Shown in pieces: positions 1-7,234 of a DNA stretch of 22,112 bases. How positions within the stretch are numbered: the stretch's first letter is position 1; every line of letters begins with the position of its first letter. A model generated the notes under the pieces. That model was not told the origin of the DNA and did no database searches. It was given only the letters and a program-made list of their open reading frames with translations. The position numbers were made by a program, and so were the translations under genes. Location: the NCBI GenBank assembly GCA_947629075.1, contig CANRCI010000012.1, forward strand, positions 1 to 22,112, given 5' to 3'. Source of the stretch: an uncultured Bacilli bacterium (GTDB lineage: Bacteria; Bacillota_I; Bacilli_A; RF39; UBA660).

Positions 1-211
1 CTTTACCAGTTACTAGAACAACTTCATCACTATTAGAATTCTTCTTTTTAGGTTGATTAAAATCGAAATCTTCTGGCTTTATTTCTTTACCATTCAAAGA
101 GATATTATTAGGTTTATTTGGTTTTTTATCTCTTAAGTTATACTTACAAAAAGGACATACGTCAACACTATCATTAACTACTTCGCCACATTTTGGACAA
201 ATTACGCTCAT
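1..211 (-). CDS. zinc-ribbon protein, N-terminal part (runs off the left edge)
   Basis: The reading frame starts at an ATG at 211 and stays open to the window edge, giving the first 70 codons. The protein opens MSVICPKCGEVVNDSVDVCP followed by FC, so two CxxC knuckles (C5, C8, C19, C22) form a zinc ribbon of the kind found at the N-terminus of many small Bacillota membrane or regulatory proteins. After it comes a polar linker rich in Lys, Asn, Pro and Asp. A Shine-Dalgarno AGGAAGTG lies just upstream. It follows the YugP-like gene on the same strand after 64 bases and is probably the last visible member of the gltX-cysS run. The function cannot be told from the ribbon alone, because the rest of the protein is outside the window. 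Confidence 0.75.
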   Translation of the reverse strand, partial: MSVICPKCGEVVNDSVDVCPFCKYNLRDKKPNKPNNISLNGKEIKPEDFDFNQPKKKNSNSDEVVLVTGK

Positions 212-275
212 ACAATCACTTCCTATCCCTTATTCTATATATATATTTTAGCATTTTTATAAAATATGTAAATAG

Positions 276-959
276 TTAATCCCTATCATTTTGGGAAATA
301 ATAATTAGCAATAATCTGATTATTTCTAAAAGAGTTGATAAAACTGATGCGACATAAGTACTAGCTGCTGCCTTTAACATTTTGTCAGTTCCATCTAATT
401 CGCTAGAATTTACTATTTTTAATTTTTTCAATTCCACTTTAGCTCTTTTTGAGGCATCGATTTCAACAGGCAGAGTAATCAATTGAAATAGTAAAATAAC
501 CACTTCTAAAGCCACACCAACAAGAGCTAAATCTAACATATTGAATAGAAATCCTAATAATATTGCAAAATAACCAAGTTTAGATGATAAATTAACAATC
601 GGTATAATGGAACTTCTAATTCTTAAGAATGTATAATTATTTTTATCTTGAATAGCGTGTCCACATTCATGAGCTGCAACACTAGCAGCTGCTATGGTTT
701 TACCGTGATATATATCACTAGATAGTCTAACGACTTTATTGACCGGGTCGTAATGATCAGTTAAATTTCCCTTAGTTTCAACTATGTATAAATCTTCTAA
801 TCCATTGGCATCTAAAATAGTTCGCGCTACTTCCCAACCAGATATATCTTTCTTTAAAGAAATTTGTTTATATTTTGAGTAAGCACTACTGATACTAAAT
901 TGGGCAAAACTGACAATGGCTAATGCACTAACGATTAATATTAATGAAATTATATCCAT
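276..959 (-). CDS. yugP: YugP-like membrane zinc metalloprotease (Zn_peptidase_2 family)
   Basis: This 227-residue protein has the layout of the YugP family (neutral zinc metallopeptidases, PF04298). An N-terminal membrane segment covers about residues 2-22. The zinc site HECGH is at 97-101, embedded in VAAHECGHA. A hydrophobic region spans about 118-165, and PVEIDAS at 164-170 supplies the likely third zinc ligand, Glu166. The final hydrophobic stretch is about 205-221. Length is normal for the family. The start is supported by a strong AGGAGG at the right distance. It begins 8 bases after the cysS stop, so it is almost certainly co-transcribed with cysS. The catalytic motif is intact. The physiological substrate of this family is not established, so a role in membrane protein turnover is only a general inference. 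Confidence 0.9.
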   Translation of the reverse strand: MDIISLILIVSALAIVSFAQFSISSAYSKYKQISLKKDISGWEVARTILDANGLEDLYIVETKGNLTDHYDPVNKVVRLSSDIYHGKTIAAASVAAHECGHAIQDKNNYTFLRIRSSIIPIVNLSSKLGYFAILLGFLFNMLDLALVGVALEVVILLFQLITLPVEIDASKRAKVELKKLKIVNSSELDGTDKMLKAAASTYVASVLSTLLEIIRLLLIIISQNDRD

Positions 960-967
960 TCTTCCTC

Positions 968-2362
968 CTATAACAATTCAAAAGTTGTCTTATCTCTATT
1001 GTCGATTAATTTTACTCCCTGTTCTAAAAGCTCATCACGAATTTGATCAGCTCGAGCATAATCTTTGTTTCGCTTGGCCTCATTTCGTTCTTCGATTTTC
1101 TCTAAAATTTTCTTTTCAAACAATTCATCAACAGCTTTTTCTTCATCGATCAAACTTAAAGAAAGAACTTTATCGAAGTCGTCGATTAAATACAATTTAG
1201 TAAAATCGGATAACTCATCATCTTTTAATACATCATAGACTAAAGTAATCATCGATGAAGTATTTAAATCATTATTTATCGCTTCTTTAAATTTATCTTG
1301 ATAATAATCCAATTTTTTATCGTGTAGATTTGGAGTACGATCTAATTTTTTAATTCTAGCTTTCAACTTTTTATAAGCTTTTTCAGCACCCTCTAATGCT
1401 TCATAACTAAATATCAATTGATTGCGATAATGACTATTTAAAACAAAATAGCGATAAGAAAGTGGATCGTAACCTTTTTCTTCTAATAGAGAAAGTGTTA
1501 AAAATTCTCCTTTAGACTTGGACATCTTTCCACTCTTATCATTTAAATGTTCACCATGCATCCAATAAGAACACCATTTATGTCCAAAATATGCTTCACT
1601 TTGAGCTATTTCATTGGTATGATGTGGAAAAATGTTATCAACTCCACCACAGTGGATATCGAGATGTTCCCCTAAAAATTTTCCAGAAATGCCAGAACAT
1701 TCGATATGCCAACCAGGATAACCAACACCCCAAGGTGAATCCCATTTCATCTCTTGATCTTGGAATTTAGATTTAGTAAACCACAACGCAAAATCGTATG
1801 GATTGCGCTTATTCAAATCTTCTTCAACAGTATCTCTAACTCCAACTTTCAAGTCATCCGGATTTTTACCAGATAATTGATAATAGTCTTTAGCTTTAGT
1901 TATATCGAAATAAACATTACCATTTGCTTCATAGGCATAACCATCATTAATCAGTTTAGTAATCATTTTTATATAGGTATCGATATGATGACTGGCCGGT
2001 TCGACAACAGCTGGTTTTTTAATATTAAGTTTTCTAAAATCCTCAAAAAAGGCATCAGTATAAAACTTAGCAAGTTCTTGAATCGTCTTACCTTCACGAA
2101 TTGCTCCCTTAACCATCTTGTCATCACCAGTATCAGCATCACTAGTCAAATGTCCAACATCAGTAATATTCATCACTCTTCGAACATCATATCCCAAGTA
2201 ATTCAAAGACTTTTCTAATATATCTTCAAAAATGTAAGTACGAAGATTCCCAATATGGGCATAATTGTAAACTGTCGGTCCACAGGTATACATTCTGATA
2301 ACTCCTTCTTCATAAGGAATTAATTCTTCTATTTTTTTAGTCAATGTATTATATATTTTCAT
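968..2362 (-). CDS. cysS: cysteinyl-tRNA synthetase
   Basis: This class I aminoacyl-tRNA synthetase of 464 residues charges tRNA-Cys in the cytoplasm. Visible signatures are CGPTVYNYAHIGN with the HIGH-type motif at 36-39, and KMSKS at 279-283 inside GKMSKSKG. The zinc ligands that select cysteine are C27, C222, H247 or H248, and E251. The tRNA-binding helical C-terminus ends with the family pattern ARADQIRDELLEQGVKLID. Length matches bacterial CysRS. The ATG is preceded by AGGTGA. It lies 46 bases downstream of gltX with no terminator between, an arrangement like the gltX-cys cluster of Bacillus, though no cysE intervenes here. No T-box leader precedes gltX or cysS. Confidence 0.97.
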   Translation of the reverse strand: MKIYNTLTKKIEELIPYEEGVIRMYTCGPTVYNYAHIGNLRTYIFEDILEKSLNYLGYDVRRVMNITDVGHLTSDADTGDDKMVKGAIREGKTIQELAKFYTDAFFEDFRKLNIKKPAVVEPASHHIDTYIKMITKLINDGYAYEANGNVYFDITKAKDYYQLSGKNPDDLKVGVRDTVEEDLNKRNPYDFALWFTKSKFQDQEMKWDSPWGVGYPGWHIECSGISGKFLGEHLDIHCGGVDNIFPHHTNEIAQSEAYFGHKWCSYWMHGEHLNDKSGKMSKSKGEFLTLSLLEEKGYDPLSYRYFVLNSHYRNQLIFSYEALEGAEKAYKKLKARIKKLDRTPNLHDKKLDYYQDKFKEAINNDLNTSSMITLVYDVLKDDELSDFTKLYLIDDFDKVLSLSLIDEEKAVDELFEKKILEKIEERNEAKRNKDYARADQIRDELLEQGVKLIDNRDKTTFELL

Positions 2363-2408
2363 TTCTTCACCTACTTAAATTATATTATTTATTTGTGTTA
2401 ATTTTATG

Positions 2409-3833
2409 TTATTTTAGTCTATTTAATACTTTTTCTTTCCCAAGTAAATAAATCGTATCTGGAAGTTCTGGTCCATGCATAATACCACTTACTTTTATTC
2501 TTATCGGCATAAACAACATCTTACCTTTAACAGATGCTCTATCCTTAACTTTATTAATTACTTCTCTTATGTTATCAACATTCCATTCTTCTAATGCCAA
2601 AATTTCCTCTTTAAATACTTTTAAAGTATTATCTACTCCCTCTTGATTTAGAAAATCTATACACTCTTGATCTAAATTTATATCAAGATCAAAGAATAAC
2701 TTCACTTCTTCAACTATCTGCTTACCATATGAAATATGATTTCGATAAAGATTTATCAAAGATTTTAACCAATTATCATCAACCTTAGATAGATCATATT
2801 CCTTCTCTAGATGAGGTATAGTTAATTTATATAAGTCATCATCAGATAAATTTTTAATATAATGGGCATTTACCCATCGTAACTTCATAACATCGTATAC
2901 AGCTGGAGAATTATTAATTCTTTTAACATCGAATTTTTCAATCAATTCATCCAAAGTAAATATTTCATTATTGTCTTCTGGAGACCATCCTAAAAGAGCA
3001 AGATAATTGATAATGGCCTCTGGCAAATATCCGTCATTGTACAAATCCATGAATGTCGAATCACCATCACGTTTAGAAATCTTTTTACCACCCTCTTTAA
3101 CTATATGTGGCAGATGAATGTATTCAGGAGACTTCCAACCAAAAGCTTTATATAAAAGTAAATATTTAGGAGTTGATGATAAATATTCATTACCTCTAAC
3201 GACATGAGTAATATTCATTAAATGATCATCGATGACATTAGCAAAGTTATAAGTTGGATAACCATCAGATTTTAAAAGTATTTGATCTTCTAACAAATTA
3301 TTTTCAACCGTAATATTACCATAGACAATATCATCGTATGAGGTACTTCCCTCTTTAGGCATCTTTTGTCTAATGACGTACTTTTCACCGTTTTTAATCT
3401 TCTCAGCAACTTCTTCTTTAGTTAACTTTTTACAATGACCATCATACATAAAAGCTACTTTTCTAATATCAGCTTCTTCACGTAAACGATTTAGACGTTC
3501 TTCAGTACAGAAACAATAGTAAGCTTCACCTTTTTCTACTAATTCCAATGCATATTTTTTATACAAATCAAGTCGCTCACTTTGTGTGTAAGGTCCAAAC
3601 TCACCAGGATTGTTAGGTCCTTCATCTATTTTGATGTTACATAAATTCAAGGTATCATAAATAAACTCAACTGCTCCCTCAACATAACGCGATTGATCAG
3701 TATCTTCAATTCGTAAAATGAAATCGCCATTATTGTGTTTTGCAACTAAGTATTCAAACAAGGCACTACGCAAATTACCGATATGCATAAACCCCGTTGG
3801 ACTTGGTGCAAATCTAGTTCTAACTTTTTCCAT
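2409..3833 (-). CDS. gltX: glutamyl-tRNA synthetase
   Basis: This 474-residue class I synthetase charges tRNA-Glu, and in many Gram-positives also tRNA-Gln for later amidation. The N-terminal FAPSPTGFMHIGNLRSALF carries the HIGH-type motif at 17-20. The second ATP motif, KISKR, is at 251-255. Between them NYLSST-type substrate residues appear as RGNEYLSSTPKY. Zinc-type cysteines C107, C109 and C134 keep the spacing of the E. coli site, but the fourth position is Lys136, so zinc binding may be lost. The C-terminal anticodon domain is complete, ending near MHGPELPDTIYLLGKEKV. It is the first gene of the run gltX-cysS-yugP. An AGGTGAT ribosome site and an extended -10 lie directly upstream. Confidence 0.97.
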   Translation of the reverse strand: MEKVRTRFAPSPTGFMHIGNLRSALFEYLVAKHNNGDFILRIEDTDQSRYVEGAVEFIYDTLNLCNIKIDEGPNNPGEFGPYTQSERLDLYKKYALELVEKGEAYYCFCTEERLNRLREEADIRKVAFMYDGHCKKLTKEEVAEKIKNGEKYVIRQKMPKEGSTSYDDIVYGNITVENNLLEDQILLKSDGYPTYNFANVIDDHLMNITHVVRGNEYLSSTPKYLLLYKAFGWKSPEYIHLPHIVKEGGKKISKRDGDSTFMDLYNDGYLPEAIINYLALLGWSPEDNNEIFTLDELIEKFDVKRINNSPAVYDVMKLRWVNAHYIKNLSDDDLYKLTIPHLEKEYDLSKVDDNWLKSLINLYRNHISYGKQIVEEVKLFFDLDINLDQECIDFLNQEGVDNTLKVFKEEILALEEWNVDNIREVINKVKDRASVKGKMLFMPIRIKVSGIMHGPELPDTIYLLGKEKVLNRLK

Positions 3834-3849
3834 AATATCACCTGGCTAT

Positions 3850-3858
3850 ATTATAACA
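3850..3858 (-). promoter_or_regulatory. extended -10 promoter of the gltX operon
   Basis: On the minus strand the bases read TGTTATAAT, a perfect TGn plus TATAAT extended -10, about 16 bases before the gltX start codon and just upstream of its ribosome site. No good -35 hexamer is seen at 16-18 bases, which is usual for extended -10 promoters. Confidence 0.6.
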
Positions 3859-3896
3859 TAACATGTATTTTTCCGATATTCTTAATTTAGAAAACG

Positions 3897-3948
3897 AAAA
3901 AGTATTAGGTAAGATTCATTATTCAAAATATCTCAACTAATACTTTTT
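3897..3948 (-). terminator. long-loop hairpin, likely terminator of the tail-anchored protein gene
   Basis: A 12-base perfect inverted repeat (3897-3908 and 3937-3948, AAAAAGTATTAG on the left arm) encloses a 28-base loop. It lies 20 bases beyond the stop of the gene ending at 3968. In minus-strand sense the right half ends in a T run. The stem is AT-rich and the loop long, so it is a weaker terminator candidate than others here. Confidence 0.5.
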
Positions 3949-3967
3949 ATATAAAACAAATTCTTTT

Positions 3968-4348
3968 CTATTTATTCATGATTACGAAACATACAACCGC
4001 TACAACAATGATAAGTATAACCGGAATAACAATTATCAGTGGATTCATCTTTTTCTTCTCAACTTTATTTTCTGTCAAATCAGGAGTTGGAGTAGTAGCA
4101 TTAGCTTCATTTACAGCTTGTTCAGTAACAGCGTTAGGAATATCTGAGTTTGGATCACTTATTTCATTATTAGCAGTTGATACCGGTTCAACAGTTGGTT
4201 CGGCTACTTCAACTTGACTAGGTTCACTTTCAACTACTGGTGTAGGAGCTACTTCTTGAGGATTAACCCCATCACTATTAGTGTTATTTTCTACCGTTGG
4301 TACTTGAAGCTCATTATCATTAGTTTCTGGATTATGATTTTCATTCAT
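3968..4348 (-). CDS. disordered tail-anchored membrane protein, unknown function
   Basis: The chosen ATG at 4348 gives 126 residues. A GTG at 4357 in the same frame would add three residues, but that GTG is itself part of the GAGGTG ribosome site, so the ATG six bases later fits better. Residues 1 to about 98 are low-complexity and acidic, rich in Pro, Val, Glu, Thr and Asn, with almost no hydrophobic core. A basic patch KVEKKK then leads into one membrane helix, about 103-123, and the tail ends MNK. The basic patch on the N-terminal side suggests the disordered part faces the cytoplasm, but it could equally be an extracellular stalk. It stands alone, divergent from the TasA-like locus, with its own promoter. 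I do not recognise a family, and a specific function cannot be assigned. Confidence 0.75.
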   Translation of the reverse strand: MNENHNPETNDNELQVPTVENNTNSDGVNPQEVAPTPVVESEPSQVEVAEPTVEPVSTANNEISDPNSDIPNAVTEQAVNEANATTPTPDLTENKVEKKKMNPLIIVIPVILIIVVAVVCFVIMNK

Positions 4349-4375
4349 TTTTAACACCTCTTATTATCTATAATC

Positions 4376-4384
4376 AATATAACA
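4376..4384 (-). promoter_or_regulatory. extended -10 of the tail-anchored protein gene
   Basis: The minus strand reads TGTTATATT, a TGn extended -10 with one mismatch to TATAAT, about 27 bases before the ATG at 4348. It faces away from the 4537 gene, so the 4349-4536 interval carries divergent promoters. Confidence 0.45.
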
Positions 4385-4452
4385 CTTAATAAATAATAAA
4401 TAAAGGTTAAAAAGCAACCACTTTACACGGTTATCAAAAAATGTAACACAAA

Positions 4453-4517
4453 TTAATTACACGCATAAAATACATCAGGAATAGCAATATTTTTTACTAT
4501 TTATGATGTGTAATTAA
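4453..4517 (+). repeat. inverted repeats upstream of the TasA-like gene
   Basis: A perfect 10-base inverted repeat (TTAATTACAC at 4453-4462, its complement at 4508-4517) flanks a second one (ACATCA at 4472-4477, TGATGT at 4504-4509). The right arms share bases 4508-4509, so the two stems exclude each other. The AAGGAGG ribosome site of the 4537 gene lies 6 bases downstream. It could be a leader RNA switch or a DNA operator; the sequence does not decide. Confidence 0.4.
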
Positions 4518-4536
4518 AGATTAAGGAGGTTAAAAT

Positions 4537-5028
4537 ATGAAAAACACCAAAAACATTATTGTGATAATTTTAGTCCTTGCAATATTTTTGATGTCGGCAG
4601 CTTATTCCCTTATGGCAACTCAATTAACAATCGATGGAAATGCTGAAATTGTAGGAATTTGGGATGTAAAAATTTCTAACGTCGAAGTAGAAAGTTGTAG
4701 TACTGGTAGTAATCCTGGTGATATATCTTTCACTAATACATCAGTAGTATTTAATGCTAAACTTTTAAAACCAGGCGATGAAGTTTCTTATAAAGTAACT
4801 ATTGAAAACGCTGGAAGTATTGATGCAGCTCTCGGATTTGTAGTTTTTAAAGAAGAAGATAATGAAGCAAATGCCATAAGTTACGAAACAACAGAAATGG
4901 CTAGAACATTACTTGCTGGTGAACAAACTTCTTTTATAGTAACTATTTCATACGATAAAAATACAATGGAAACACCAAACGTCAAAACTAAATCACTAAC
5001 TGGTATTATAGAATATGTTCAAAAATAA
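4537..5028 (+). CDS. secreted TasA/camelysin-like protein with SipW-type signal peptide
   Basis: This 163-residue secreted protein has a signal peptide at about 1-28: a basic MKNTK, a hydrophobic core, then MSAAYSLMATQLTIDGNAEI. The pattern of a hydrophobic stretch followed by an aromatic residue, a small residue and a threonine-rich first strand with a G-N or G-T turn is typical of the SipW-dependent signal peptides of TasA/camelysin relatives. The mature part (about 135 residues) looks like one beta-sandwich with no Lys-rich or enzymatic motif; LLKPGDEVSYKVTIENAGS is the family's conserved strand-turn-strand. Strong AAGGAGG ribosome site. The next gene encodes a SipW-type signal peptidase, the expected processing enzyme, which supports the assignment. 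Such proteins form surface fibres or act as exported structural subunits in other Bacillota. Whether this one polymerises is inference. Confidence 0.75.
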   Translation: MKNTKNIIVIILVLAIFLMSAAYSLMATQLTIDGNAEIVGIWDVKISNVEVESCSTGSNPGDISFTNTSVVFNAKLLKPGDEVSYKVTIENAGSIDAALGFVVFKEEDNEANAISYETTEMARTLLAGEQTSFIVTISYDKNTMETPNVKTKSLTGIIEYVQK

Positions 5029-5066
5029 AATTGGGTACTATATCATAATGTAATTTATCTCATAAA

Positions 5067-6215
5067 ATGAAAAACTTTATTTATATTTTGTTGAGTTATA
5101 TTTTTTTATCGGTTTCATTGAGCATTAATCATTATTCAATATTTAAAAATTATATATGTATCCCTTTCTGGTTATTTACCTTATTGTATCTATTATTTTA
5201 TATTAAGTGTAACTACGTAAGAATTAATCATATTAAACTTCATTTAATATATATCCTAGAATTATCTTTTTTATTCATCATCATTTATTTCAATTCAGGT
5301 ATGATTTTAGGATTCTTTAAACCGCCATTTAATCATAGTATTATCGGAATAATCAAAAATATCTTTATCTTTGTAATTCCTGTAATCGCTGAAGAATTAC
5401 TTAGAACACTACTAATTATAAAAGCCAAAGATAGAAAACAACAATTAATATTTATCACTATTATCTTTATATTAGTAGAAATAAATTATCACACAATATT
5501 TATATCATTTATGAATAGAGAAAGTTTATTTAAGTTTTTATGTTCTTCGATATTTCCCATTATTTCAAGTAATATCCTATTTACGTACATATCATATAAA
5601 TTAAAAGAACCCCTAGCAATGGTTTTTAAAATTATCGACAAATTGATCATTATAATTGTTCCAGTTATCCCCGTTTTAGATTGGTTTGTGATTGGTTCTA
5701 GTAGTTTATTAAAATTGTTTATTATTTATATCATTATCAAGTACAAAATTATCAAAGATGAAAAACCGAAAAAAAAGAAAACTTATGTCACCATGTTAAA
5801 TTATGCGATTCCTATTACAGTCTGTTTGATTTTAGTATGTTTTATGATTGGATTATTTAGTTATCAACCTATTGCTATTCTATCAAACAGTATGATTCCG
5901 ACATTTGAAAGAGGAGATATTGTAATTTTTAAAAAATTTAATGAACTTAGTGAGAAGGAAATTCATGAAGGAGATATAGTCATCTATAATTATAAAAATA
6001 TGAACGTTGCCCATCGCATAAAGAAAATACACATAAAAAATAACCAAAATTATTACATTACTAAAGGTGATAACAATAAAAATAATGATTTAGAAGAAGT
6101 TAGTGAAAAACAAATAATAGGTATTTATAAATTTCACATAAAGTATATAGGATATCCCACTGTTTGGTTAAATGATTATTTTATGAATAAAGAAGTAAAT
6201 ATAGATGCGAAATAG
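5067..6215 (+). CDS. SipW-type signal peptidase fused to a polytopic membrane domain
   Basis: This is a 382-residue fusion. The C-terminal third (about 243-375) is a signal peptidase I of the ER/SipW type. It has an anchoring helix at 247-264, SNSMIPT with nucleophile Ser275, GDIVIF, and NVAHRI with His316 in place of the bacterial Lys, followed by YITKGDNN and D341. Ordinary SipW is only about 190 residues. Here it is preceded by about 230 residues with six or more hydrophobic segments. In that region IAEELLRTLL (108-117) and a later NYH (140-142) weakly recall CPBP-type membrane proteases, but the spacing EExxR is one residue short and the second His motif is not canonical, so catalysis is not supported. 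No clear ribosome site precedes the ATG, which lies 38 bases after the previous stop. Its likely job is to process the 4537 product at the membrane. Confidence 0.8.
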   Translation: MKNFIYILLSYIFLSVSLSINHYSIFKNYICIPFWLFTLLYLLFYIKCNYVRINHIKLHLIYILELSFLFIIIYFNSGMILGFFKPPFNHSIIGIIKNIFIFVIPVIAEELLRTLLIIKAKDRKQQLIFITIIFILVEINYHTIFISFMNRESLFKFLCSSIFPIISSNILFTYISYKLKEPLAMVFKIIDKLIIIIVPVIPVLDWFVIGSSSLLKLFIIYIIIKYKIIKDEKPKKKKTYVTMLNYAIPITVCLILVCFMIGLFSYQPIAILSNSMIPTFERGDIVIFKKFNELSEKEIHEGDIVIYNYKNMNVAHRIKKIHIKNNQNYYITKGDNNKNNDLEEVSEKQIIGIYKFHIKYIGYPTVWLNDYFMNKEVNIDAK

Positions 6216-7209
6216 GAGGATGCTTATTAAAAACTTTTTTAAACTTAAATCGATTTATTTAGTAATTTTATTGTTGATAATTGGAACTGTTCTCATAAAA
6301 GTTGACTATAGTAATAGCCAGGAAAAGCTATATGATTATGAAATAAATAGAGATAGTAATTATCAGGTACTGCTAAAAGAAAATACATTTTATAACGAAA
6401 AGATTTTAAAGAATAAAAATTACTATTTATCTAATTTAATTGAAAAAAGTAATCTAGAGTTTTCATACAAAGTAAAAGTAAAGAAAAAGAGTGATATATT
6501 TTATAACTACAATGTTACAGCAGAACTACTGGCAATGGTTCAAGATGATAAAGAAATATGGCATCAAAAATTTGTTTTAGTACCAGATAAAACTAATAGA
6601 GTTAAAACTAATGATTTAGTAATAACAAATAAAACTGAGATCAATTATAATTACTTTAGCAATTTAGTTAAAGATTATGAACTGACTTATGGTATAAAAG
6701 TTAATGCTATTTTAAAAATAAAATTTAATATAACTTATGGGCCAAATAACACATCAACACTAAAAGATAACATTCAAGTAAACATTGGACTAGGTGATAT
6801 AGTTTCGGATGTAGAAAATGTTTATAAGAAAAATGATATAAAAACGATTAACTTGGCTAATCAGCAATTAAATGTATCTTTTATAACGGTTGCAGGATAT
6901 ATCTTTATTTTAATTGCTTTATCAATAATCATTATCAAATTTAAAAAGTTTTATTTAAAAACTTTAACTAGATCTAACAAAAATATTAAAGAAATTCTAA
7001 AAGAATATAACAATATAGTTGTAAGAGTTAAAAACAAACCCGATACAGAGAATTTAAAAATATTACAGATAGTAGCAATTGAAGATTTAATAAATGTAGC
7101 TGAACAGAACAATTCTCACATTATACATTATGAAAATAAAGTTACTAAAGAAGAAAACTTATATGTAATCGTTAATAATTACATGTATCTATACATAATA
7201 AAAGCCTAA
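6205..7209 (+). CDS. DUF5305 membrane protein of the SipW/TasA-like locus
   Basis: This protein has a basic N-terminus and a membrane helix at about 17-32. An extracellular domain follows at about 45-215, opening with SNYQVLLKENTFYNEK and containing FSYKVKV and IWHQKFVLVPDKT. A second membrane helix lies at about 226-245, with a cytoplasmic tail of about 85 residues. The extracellular part matches what I know of DUF5305, a family repeatedly found beside SipW-type peptidases in Bacillota and archaea; its function is unknown. The start is ambiguous. ATG 6205 overlaps the peptidase gene by 11 bases and has a weak ribosome site. ATG 6220 touches the AGGAGG (6214-6219) with no spacer. Either leaves the membrane segment intact. 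The tail (residues 250-334) resembles no domain I can name. Translational coupling to the peptidase gene is likely. Confidence 0.75.
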   Translation: MRNRRMLIKNFFKLKSIYLVILLLIIGTVLIKVDYSNSQEKLYDYEINRDSNYQVLLKENTFYNEKILKNKNYYLSNLIEKSNLEFSYKVKVKKKSDIFYNYNVTAELLAMVQDDKEIWHQKFVLVPDKTNRVKTNDLVITNKTEINYNYFSNLVKDYELTYGIKVNAILKIKFNITYGPNNTSTLKDNIQVNIGLGDIVSDVENVYKKNDIKTINLANQQLNVSFITVAGYIFILIALSIIIIKFKKFYLKTLTRSNKNIKEILKEYNNIVVRVKNKPDTENLKILQIVAIEDLINVAEQNNSHIIHYENKVTKEENLYVIVNNYMYLYIIKA

Positions 7210-7224
7210 CAATGTTAGGTTTTT
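7200..7224 (+). terminator. bidirectional terminator between converging genes
   Basis: An 11-base stem (7200-7210 and 7214-7224, core CCTAAC/GTTAGG, one G-T pair) has a three-base loop and is followed by TTTTTATTTG. The hairpin contains the TAA stop of the DUF5305 gene and lies 11 bases from the stop of the minus-strand gene ending at 7235. It can serve both. Confidence 0.75.
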
Positions 7225-7234
7225 ATTTGTTATT

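Noticed and set aside
1877..2218. Open frame of 113 codons on the plus strand within cysS
   Set aside because: It lies fully opposite the well-supported cysS, has no ribosome site, and its translation looks like low-complexity hydrophobic antisense sequence.
3834..3967. T-box leader before the tRNA synthetase genes
   Set aside because: Only about 15 bases separate the promoter from the gltX start, too short for a T-box, and no T-box consensus was seen.
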